A stretch of 64,000 nucleotides of DNA from Embleya sp045207655. GTDB taxonomy: Bacteria; Actinomycetota; Actinomycetes; Streptomycetales; Streptomycetaceae. Under the pieces are notes generated by a model. That model was not told the origin of the DNA, did no database searches, and was given only the letters and a program-made list of their open reading frames with translations. The stretch lies in assembly GCF_045207655.1 (NCBI RefSeq), contig NZ_CP108784.1:1240001-1304000 (forward strand), in the 5' to 3' direction. Position 1 is the stretch's first letter; each line of letters starts with the position of its first letter. The position numbers and the translations under genes were made by a program. Positions 58,045 through 64,000 of the stretch are shown one piece after another.

Positions 58045-58842
58045 CTACGGCGTCGGGACCCAATCCACCCTGCCCGCGAGCAGTACGTAGCCGACGAACG
58101 CGACGATGTCGATCAGCGCGTGCGCCACCAACAGCGGCATCACCCGCCCCCAGCGCTTGTACAGCAGGCAGAACACCACGCCCATCACGACGTTGCCGAA
58201 GAAGCCGCCGATGCCCTGGTAGAGGTGGTACGAGCCGCGCACCACCGAGCTGATCGCCACCGCCTTGACCCACGGCACCCGCAACTGGTCCAGCCGGTAC
58301 AGCAGATAGCCGAGGACGATCACCTCCTCCAGGGCCGCGTTCTGGATCGCGGACAACACCAGGACCGGGATGCGCCACCACACGTCCGGCAGCGTGGTGG
58401 GCACCACGGTCAGATTCGCGCCCGCGGCGTGCGCGCCCAGATACAGCGCCAGGCCGGACCCGCCGATCGCCGCCGCGACCGCCGCCCCCCGGCCCAGGTC
58501 CCACCACGGCCGGGCCCGGTCGACCCCGAGCACCCGCAGCGAACCGCCCTCGCGCATCAGCAGGTGCGCCACCAGGAACACCGGCACCAGCGCGGTGGCG
58601 ATCCCGAACAGTTGCCAGGCCAGATCCAGCCAGGGCCGGTCCGCCGCCCGCGAGCCGTTCAGCACCGCCGCCTTGTGCCCCAGGCCGCCCGGCGCGGTCA
58701 GCGACCCGAGGAAGGAGATCAGCGAGGAGACCCCGGAGGCGCCCAGGGACAGGGCCAGCACCAGCACCACTTCGGAGCGCAGCACGCGGCGCCGGGGCTC
58801 GGTGGGTGTCCGGACGGGCTCGGGCTCGGTGATCACCCGCAC
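58045..58842 (-). CDS. CPBP-family intramembrane glutamic endopeptidase
   Basis: 265-residue membrane protease of the CAAX-prenyl-protease/bacteriocin-processing (CPBP, Abi) family. About seven helices are visible. The paired glutamates are in AALEEVIVLGYLLYRL (motif 1, usually EExxxR; here the R position is Gly), motif 2 in RGSYHLYQGIGGFFGN and motif 3 in VAHALIDIVAFVG. GTG 58842 is the longest start; GTG 58836 lies six nt past TACCGT and may be a leaderless start. It is 28 bp downstream of the GCS2 gene and likely co-transcribed. Members process signal peptides or confer bacteriocin self-immunity; the target is unknown. Confidence 0.87.
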   Translation of the reverse strand: MRVITEPEPVRTPTEPRRRVLRSEVVLVLALSLGASGVSSLISFLGSLTAPGGLGHKAAVLNGSRAADRPWLDLAWQLFGIATALVPVFLVAHLLMREGGSLRVLGVDRARPWWDLGRGAAVAAAIGGSGLALYLGAHAAGANLTVVPTTLPDVWWRIPVLVLSAIQNAALEEVIVLGYLLYRLDQLRVPWVKAVAISSVVRGSYHLYQGIGGFFGNVVMGVVFCLLYKRWGRVMPLLVAHALIDIVAFVGYVLLAGRVDWVPTP

Positions 58843-58870
58843 ACGGTATCGAGTGCGGATAAGGTCGCCG

Positions 58871-60349
58871 TCAGCCCACGGGCCAGGTGTGCACGGCGTC
58901 CCCGCCGCGCATGTGCTCGGCGTAGCGCAGCGTCATCGCGCGCAGCGCCTCCAACCGGTCCATGCCCTTGGCGTCCCGGTAGTGGTGGTACTGCGCGCTC
59001 TGCCAGGTCGCCCCGTTGGTGCGCAGCAGGCAGCGCTGCTCGATGATGCCCAGGTACTCGTCCCGCTCGCGCGGATCGATCCCCCACCGGTCCAGGCCCT
59101 CGTAGGCCCGCGGCAGCAGGTCCTCCAGCACCAGTTCGGTGACCGGAACAGTGCCGTGGCCCGGCCAGTTCAGCCGCGCGTCGATGCCGTACCGGGCGCC
59201 GGCGTGGAAGTTCTCGGTGGCCACCTCGAACGGCATCCGCTCCCACACCGGGTGTTCGTCGTCCACCAGCGATCGCACCACGCCGTAGTAGAAGGCCGCG
59301 TTCGCCATGATGTCCACCACGGTCGGCCCGGCCGGCAGCACCCGGTTCTCCACCCGCAGGTGCGGCTTGCCCCGGGCCACGTCGTACACCGGCCGGTTCC
59401 ACCGGTAGATGGTGCCGTTGTGCAGCTTGAGTTCGCGCAGGTGCGGGACGTCGCCCCGGTCCAGTGCCTCGATCGGGTCCTCGTCGTCGCAGATCGGCAG
59501 CAGCGACGGGAAGTACTTGACGTTCTCCTCGAACAGGTCGACCACCGAGTCGATCCACCGTTCGCCGAACCAGGTCAGCGGTCGCACGCCCTGCGCGATC
59601 AGCTCCTCGGGGCGGGTGTCGCACGCCTGTTCGAACAGGATCGGGCGGGTCTCGCGCCACAACTCCCGCCCGAACAGGAACGGTGAATTGGCCCCGATCC
59701 CGCATTGCACCCCGGTGATCGACTGTGCCGCGTTCCACAGTGGGCCGAAATTCCTCGGAGTGACCTGGAGGTGGAACTGCACGGACGTACACGCGGCCTC
59801 GGAGACTATCGTGGTCGAGGTCGTGTCCAGCCGCTCGACCCCCTCGATATGCAACCGTATGTCCTCACCCCTGGCGTTGAGGATCTGGTCGTTGAGAAGG
59901 GTATAGCGGGCATTGTCGGATATCGTCTCGAACGCCATGTGCGCGTCGGTCAGGGTCGGCAGAATGCCGATCATCACGATCCGCGCCTCCAGTTCGGCGG
60001 CCTTGCGGTCCGCGTAGTCCAGGCTCGTCCGCAGTTCCTCGACCAATTCGGAGAACACCGGCCCGGTCAACCGGTGCGGCGGAATGTTGACCTCGATGTT
60101 GAACAGGCCCAGCTCGGTCTGGAAATCGGGGCTGGCGATCCGTCGCAGGACTTCGGCATTGCTCATCCGGGGTCGACCGGCGGCATCGGCCAGGTTGAGC
60201 TCGATCTCGACACCCATGAGCTTGCGGGCGCTCTCGAACCGCTCCTCGTCCAGCATGCGCTGCAGCGTTTCCAGACAGCGACGCAATTTGTGCCGGTAAC
60301 GCTGCCGATCGGATCGGCTGAACTCGGTGACCTCCACCTTTTCGCCCAT
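58871..60349 (-). CDS. GCS2-type carboxylate-amine ligase (glutamate-cysteine ligase-like)
   Basis: 492-residue ATP-dependent ligase of the GCS2/YbdK family, which joins an amino group to the gamma-carboxylate of glutamate or a similar acid. SARKLMGVEIELNLAD starts the catalytic region with the metal-binding Glu pair (GVEIELN); further motifs are ELGLFNIEVNIPPHRL, TSVQFHLQVTPRNF, HLRVENRVLPAGPTVVDIMA (ENR substrate site) and AYEGLDRWGIDPRE. Start ATG 60349 follows GGAGGG at 6 nt; the longer frame from 60550 would run through the divergent promoter region. Actinobacteria use mycothiol rather than glutathione, so it may serve another gamma-glutamyl product. A CPBP gene follows in the same operon. 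Confidence 0.88.
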   Translation of the reverse strand: MGEKVEVTEFSRSDRQRYRHKLRRCLETLQRMLDEERFESARKLMGVEIELNLADAAGRPRMSNAEVLRRIASPDFQTELGLFNIEVNIPPHRLTGPVFSELVEELRTSLDYADRKAAELEARIVMIGILPTLTDAHMAFETISDNARYTLLNDQILNARGEDIRLHIEGVERLDTTSTTIVSEAACTSVQFHLQVTPRNFGPLWNAAQSITGVQCGIGANSPFLFGRELWRETRPILFEQACDTRPEELIAQGVRPLTWFGERWIDSVVDLFEENVKYFPSLLPICDDEDPIEALDRGDVPHLRELKLHNGTIYRWNRPVYDVARGKPHLRVENRVLPAGPTVVDIMANAAFYYGVVRSLVDDEHPVWERMPFEVATENFHAGARYGIDARLNWPGHGTVPVTELVLEDLLPRAYEGLDRWGIDPRERDEYLGIIEQRCLLRTNGATWQSAQYHHYRDAKGMDRLEALRAMTLRYAEHMRGGDAVHTWPVG

Positions 60350-60514
60350 GAATGCCCTCCCCCATGAACCCGGCTCCCGCGGAGCCGGTCGAGTGGTCGC
60401 AATCCGGTACCTGTCGGATCGGGACGACCTGATCGTTCCCGCCGACGTTCTCCCAAACCGATGCATCGGGCCGACATTGGGAACATTACCGATCGACCGT
60501 GACGAATCACAGAG

Positions 60515-60541
60515 GGGAACCAAGGGGCTGGGAACCACGTC
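60515..60541 (+). promoter_or_regulatory. Possible ECF-sigma promoter of the deacetylase gene
   Basis: GGGAAC (60515-60520) and CGTC (60538-60541), with 19 nt between AAC and TC, is close to the streptomycete SigE pattern. A second GGGAACC lies 15 nt downstream. TAGGGT (60600-60605) is an alternative -10 box nearer the gene. The call is weak. Confidence 0.3.
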
Positions 60542-60637
60542 ACTGATCACATCGAGGAAGCATCCGCCGGTCGATCTTCAAGGCTTCTCGGAGATCACCT
60601 AGGGTGTCCTCTTGCCGTGGCGGGCGTGGCGAGATCT

Positions 60638-61489
60638 ATGGGGGTTGTCGTGCGAGGGTCGGTTCGGGCGATGCCCATACAGGGACTGCGTTTCCAGGCC
60701 GTGATCACGGTGATCTCGATACTCGTCTGCGGGGCGCTGATCTGGAATGTCGGCAATGCCGGCCGATGGTCGCAGGCCGCCGCCTCGCCCCGGGCCGCCG
60801 ACGCGCCCAAGGAGATACAGGCCCCGCTGCCGCCGCCGGGAAACCCCAACGCGCAGCAGCCGGCCACCCCGCCGGCCGCGCCGCCGCTCCCGGTGGATCC
60901 CACGCTGGTGTCCAAGGTCAAGGGCGAGGGCAAGGTGGTCGCACTGACCCTGGACGACGGACCGTGGCCGGAGTGGACCGACAAGGCCCTGTCGCTGCTC
61001 GCCCGTTACGAGGTCAAGGCCACCTTCTGCATGGTGGGCCAGCAGGCCAAGGATCACCCGGACCTGGTCCGCAAGGTGGTCGCCGCCGGCCACACGTTGT
61101 GCAATCACACCATGACGCACGACATCAACCTGAAGAAGAAGACGCCGGAGGAGATCCACGCCCAGATGCAGGAGGCGCTGGAGTGGATCCACAAGGCGTC
61201 CCCGGGCACGCCCGTGCGCTGGTACCGCGCGCCGGGCGGCAACTGGTCCGACGAGGTTCGCCAGACCGCGGCGTCGCTGGGCATGGGCTCGCTGCACTGG
61301 ACAGTGGACACCAACGACTGGCAGAAGCCGGGCGTGGACAAGATGCTCCAGACGGTGCACAGCCAACTCGGCCCGCGCGGAGTGATCCTCTGCCACGACG
61401 GCGGCGGCGAACGCACCCAGACCATCGCCATGCTCGACCGCCTCATCCCCGAACTGAAGTCCGCCGGCTACACCTTCGTCACCCCCTGA
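60638..61489 (+). CDS. NodB-type polysaccharide deacetylase, membrane-anchored
   Basis: About 283-residue enzyme that removes acetyl groups from peptidoglycan or chitin-like sugars outside the membrane. The N-terminal anchor is FQAVITVISILVCGALIWNV; a Pro-rich linker (~55-85) follows. The NodB domain has all motifs: VVALTLDDGPWPEW (motif 1, Asp-Asp), CNHTMTHDINL (HxxxH zinc site), RWYRAPGGNWSD (motif 3), LHWTVDTNDWQ (motif 4) and GVILCHDGGGERTQT (motif 5). Metal-site and catalytic residues are intact. Start is uncertain: GTG 60617, ATG 60638 and GTG 60653 are in frame with no strong ribosome-binding site. The two genes downstream on this strand are CNNM membrane proteins, 275 bp away past a repeat pair. 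Confidence 0.9.
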   Translation: MGVVVRGSVRAMPIQGLRFQAVITVISILVCGALIWNVGNAGRWSQAAASPRAADAPKEIQAPLPPPGNPNAQQPATPPAAPPLPVDPTLVSKVKGEGKVVALTLDDGPWPEWTDKALSLLARYEVKATFCMVGQQAKDHPDLVRKVVAAGHTLCNHTMTHDINLKKKTPEEIHAQMQEALEWIHKASPGTPVRWYRAPGGNWSDEVRQTAASLGMGSLHWTVDTNDWQKPGVDKMLQTVHSQLGPRGVILCHDGGGERTQTIAMLDRLIPELKSAGYTFVTP

Positions 61490-61601
61490 CCCCGGCCCAC
61501 TTCGCCCCCTCCAGGCCGACCCGACAGCCCGCCCGGGCCATCCCGGCCCACGCAGGCCGTCCCGGCCCGTTCGGGCCGACTCCAGCCCGTACAGGCCGTC
61601 C

Positions 61602-61704
61602 CGGCCCGTCCGGCGTTTGAGGACATCGCCCGACCCACCCCACGCCCAACGGCAACCTCCACACCCACCCGGCTCAACGCCGGCCCGTCCGGCGTTTGAG
61701 GACA
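61602..61704. repeat. REP-like element in two copies
   Basis: CGGCCCGTCCGGCGTTTGAG followed by GACA occurs at 61602-61625 and 61681-61704, each followed at varying distance by CCAACGGCAACC. A related core follows the ABC exporter at 7088-7208. The remaining intergenic sequence (61490-61764) is GGCCCGT-rich with no gene seen. Confidence 0.75.
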
Positions 61705-61764
61705 CCACCCAACGGCAACCCCCACACGCCACACCCAAGTGAATAGCCCCCGCGCCCACCGGGC

Positions 61765-63063
61765 ATGTGTGCCAGGCCCACACCCAACCGCCCCCGGGGA
61801 GGCCGCCCGATCGACGCCACCCTGGCCATCGTGCTGCTCGTGCTGCTGATCGCCGGCAACGGCATGTTCGTCGCCGCCGAGTTCTCCCTGGTCACCGTCG
61901 AGCGCGGCGACGTGGCGGCCCGGGCCGAGGCCGGCGACCGAGGCGCACGCCGGGTGCTGCACGCGGTGCGCACGCTGTCCTTCCAGTTGTCCGGCGCCCA
62001 GTTGGGCATCACCCTGACCTCGCTGATCGCCGGCTACCTCGCCGAGGCGGCGTTTCGACTGCCCAGGTTCACCGCCCTGGTACTGGCCTCCGGCCTACAG
62101 ATGGTGCTCGGCGAACTCGTACCCAAGAACGCCGCCATCGCCCGCCCGCTGGGCGTCGCACGCGTCGCCGGCCCGTTCCAGGTCGGCTTCTCCCGGCTGT
62201 GCCGCCCGCTGATCGTCTTCCTCAACGGCTCCGCCAACTACTTCGTTCGCAAGCTCGGCATCGAGCCGCAGGAGGAGTTGGGCTCGGCCCGTTCGCCCGA
62301 CGAACTGGCCCAACTGGTGCGGCATTCCGCCCGCGCCGGAGCGCTGCCGGCCGGCACCGCCCGGGTGCTGCACCGCGCGCTGCGCTTCGCCGAGAAGCAG
62401 GCCGCCGAGGCGATGACCCCGCGCACCGAGCTGGTCACCCTGCCCTCGACCGCGTCGGTGAGCGAACTGATGAACACCGCCCGCGAGTGCGGCCACAGTC
62501 GCATCCCGGTCCGCGGCCAGGACCTGGACGAGATCGTCGGCGTGGCGGTGCTCCGCGACGCGCTGCGCGTACCGGCCGCCGACCGCGCGCACACCCCGCT
62601 CACCCGGATCGCCCGCGCCCCGGTGCTGATCCCGACCTCGCTGGACCTCAAACGCGCGGTCGAACGACTGCGCGAGGGCCGGACCCAGTTGGCGATCGTG
62701 GTCGACGAGTACGGCGGCACGGCGGGCGTACTCACCGCCGAGGACCTCGCCGAGGAGCTGGTCGGCGACCTCGCCGACGAGCACGACCCGGCGGACGAGC
62801 CGGACGCGCCGCCGCAACGGGTGCCCAGTTCCCGCGTGTTGCGGCTGTCCGGCCTGCTGCGCGCGGACGAGGTCGAGGAGGCCAGCGGCTGGCGGCTGCC
62901 GGAGGGCGACTACAGCACGCTGGCCGGACTGGTACTGGCCCGTCTGGGGCGACTGCCCAGGATCGGCGACCACGTGGACGTGGACGGCCGGCGGCTCACC
63001 GTGACCGCCATGGACCGGCACCGCATCGACGAGGTCGAACTGCGAATGGAGGCCGACTCCTGA
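61765..63063 (+). CDS. CNNM/CBS-domain membrane protein 1 (CorC/HlyC-type)
   Basis: Up to 432 residues: four-helix CNNM/DUF21 domain (TLAIVLLVLLIAGNGMFVAA, EFSLVTVERGDVAARAE, LGITLTSLIAGYLAEAAFRL), two CBS motifs (TPRTELVTLPSTASVSELMN, RIPVRGQDLDEIVGVAVLRD, QLAIVVDEYGGTAGVLTAED) and the CorC_HlyC transporter-associated domain at the C terminus. Family members are linked to Mg/Co/Na transport; adenine nucleotide binding at the CBS pair regulates them. ATG 61765 gives an odd MCARPTPNRPRGGRP start; GGGGAGG lies just before ATCGACGCC, so a downstream or non-ATG start is possible. It overlaps the next gene by one base (TGATG). Confidence 0.9.
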   Translation: MCARPTPNRPRGGRPIDATLAIVLLVLLIAGNGMFVAAEFSLVTVERGDVAARAEAGDRGARRVLHAVRTLSFQLSGAQLGITLTSLIAGYLAEAAFRLPRFTALVLASGLQMVLGELVPKNAAIARPLGVARVAGPFQVGFSRLCRPLIVFLNGSANYFVRKLGIEPQEELGSARSPDELAQLVRHSARAGALPAGTARVLHRALRFAEKQAAEAMTPRTELVTLPSTASVSELMNTARECGHSRIPVRGQDLDEIVGVAVLRDALRVPAADRAHTPLTRIARAPVLIPTSLDLKRAVERLREGRTQLAIVVDEYGGTAGVLTAEDLAEELVGDLADEHDPADEPDAPPQRVPSSRVLRLSGLLRADEVEEASGWRLPEGDYSTLAGLVLARLGRLPRIGDHVDVDGRRLTVTAMDRHRIDEVELRMEADS

Positions 63064-64000
63064 TGGGCGACCTGCTGCTCTCGCTGGTCCTGCTCGCGGC
63101 CAACGCCTTCTTCGTCGGCGCCGAGTTCTCGGTGATCTCGGCCCGGCGTACCCGGATCGCCCCGCAGGCCGAGGCCGGCTCGCGCCGGGCCGCGATGGTG
63201 CTCACCGCGATGAGCCGACTGTCCACCATGCTCGCCGCCGCCCAGTTGGGCATCACCGTCGCCTCGCTGGGTCTGGGCGCGGTCGCCGAACCCGCGCTCG
63301 CACACGCGGTCGCCGCACCGATCGAGGCGATCGGGCTGCCCGAAGGCGCGGTGCACCCGATCGCGTTCGTGCTCGCCCTGGCGGTGGTGGTGTTCTGCCA
63401 CATGGTGCTCGGCGAGATGGTGCCCAAGAACATCGCGCTGGCCGGCCCGGAGGAGTGCGCGTTGTGGCTGACCCCGCCGCTGCTGCTGTTCGCCCGGCTG
63501 ACCGCGCCGATCCTGTGGCTGCTCAACCACGTCGCCAACCTGTTCCTGCGCGCCTTCCGGGTCCGGCCGGTCGACGAGGTGCGCAGCGTGTACACCGTCG
63601 AGGAACTCCCGGCGCTGCTCGCCGAGTCGCGCGAGCACGACCTGCTGGACGTGGGCGAGCACGATCGGCTCGCCGGCGCGCTGGCGCTGCACTCCAGTGC
63701 CGCCGCGTCGGTCATGCGGCCGTGGACCGACGTGGTGGCCCTGCCCCGACCGGTGCCGGCGGCGGCCCTGGAGGAGGTCGCGGTACGCACCGGCCTGTCC
63801 CGCTTCCCGGTCCTGGACGCGGCCGACCTGCCGGTGGGCTACGTACACGTGCTCGACGTGCTCGCGCCCGAACCGGACGGCTCGGTACCGGTCTACCCGC
63901 TCGTCACCGTCGGCCCGGACACCGCGCTGACCGCCCTGTTGGCCCGGATGCGCGGCTCGCGCACCCACCTGGCACTGGTCGGCGAACCGGACGCGGTCCC
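63063..64000 (+). CDS. CNNM/CBS-domain membrane protein 2, 3' end outside window
   Basis: First ~312 residues of a paralogue of the previous protein. CNNM domain: LLLSLVLLAANAFFVGAEFS, LGITVASLGLGAVAEPALAH, AFVLALAVVVFCHMVLGEMV, PKNIALAGPEECALWLTPPL. The CBS-like region follows (VMRPWTDVVALPRPVPAAAL, RFPVLDAADLPVGYVHVLDV, PDTALTALLARMRGSRTHLA). It is cut by the window edge before the second CBS end. ATG 63063 overlaps the previous stop in TGATG, so the two are translationally coupled, and such tandem pairs are usual in actinobacteria, suggesting a hetero-oligomeric ion transporter or regulator. Confidence 0.92.
   Translation, partial: MGDLLLSLVLLAANAFFVGAEFSVISARRTRIAPQAEAGSRRAAMVLTAMSRLSTMLAAAQLGITVASLGLGAVAEPALAHAVAAPIEAIGLPEGAVHPIAFVLALAVVVFCHMVLGEMVPKNIALAGPEECALWLTPPLLLFARLTAPILWLLNHVANLFLRAFRVRPVDEVRSVYTVEELPALLAESREHDLLDVGEHDRLAGALALHSSAAASVMRPWTDVVALPRPVPAAALEEVAVRTGLSRFPVLDAADLPVGYVHVLDVLAPEPDGSVPVYPLVTVGPDTALTALLARMRGSRTHLALVGEPDAV

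Overview
The window is high-GC DNA read from both strands. It has the marks of a streptomycete-type actinobacterium (Streptomycetales; the genus cannot be fixed from sequence alone): GTG/TTG starts, many genes whose TANNNT -10 box lies about 7 nt from the start codon (leaderless transcripts), an HbpS/SenS-like pair, a proteasome activator of the Bpa/PafE family, F420-type luciferase-like oxidoreductases, tandem RNHCP proteins and a SAV_2336-type protein. No rRNA, tRNA, CRISPR array, transposase or integrase was seen. Two genes run off the ends: a sensor kinase on the left and a CNNM-type membrane protein on the right.

1-17.3 kb, envelope and stress sensing plus export. A SenS-like five-helix histidine kinase is divergent from a secreted HbpS/GlcG-like protein, with two abutting palindromes between them. 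A tandem-repeat tract, a small secreted protein and a decayed GH1 beta-glucosidase follow. Next are a fused two-in-one ABC exporter and then a two-component system (11760-13816) flanked by two paralogous FtsX-permease/ATPase exporters. Two copies of an 18-bp palindrome sit just upstream of the kinase.

17.4-41.2 kb, metabolic and accessory genes in small units: two DHA2-type MFS exporters (one translationally coupled to a siderophore-interacting protein and facing a LysR regulator), a cupin, a class V aminotransferase, two LLM oxidoreductases, AIM24, a thioesterase, a Bpa homologue, a PadR regulator, a zinc-finger SDR with altered catalytic residues, a ketopantoate-reductase-like protein, an AlaT-like aminotransferase, an orphan amino-acid-binding lipoprotein facing glutamate dehydrogenase, tandem RNHCP genes behind a structured leader, a VOC protein and a PhzF protein. 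The perfect operator CTGACG-CAT-CGTCAG (arms 5-6 bp) occurs upstream of three separate genes (cupin, LLM, VOC), which suggests a shared TetR-type regulon.

41.2-57.2 kb, the most notable region: eight minus-strand genes, mostly overlapping or 3-60 bp apart. In transcription order they are an alpha/beta hydrolase, a caspase-like protease with a VMAP-like C-terminal part, a MoxR AAA+ ATPase, a SAV_2336-type vWA/beta-propeller protein, (276-bp break), a zinc-ribbon/vWA-like protein, a P-loop GTPase-like protein whose P-loop lysine is arginine, and two membrane proteins predicted to display a vWA domain outside the cell. This resembles the computationally described NTPase-regulated conflict systems (vWA-MoxR-VMAP and GTPase/GAP1 types), here apparently two modules placed head to tail.

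57.2-64 kb, envelope genes: a membrane-anchored SH3-like protein, a CPBP protease, a GCS2-type carboxylate-amine ligase, a NodB-type polysaccharide deacetylase and two tandem CNNM/CBS (CorC/HlyC-type) membrane proteins.

Many very long open frames antisense to these genes exist only because of the extreme third-position GC and were not called.
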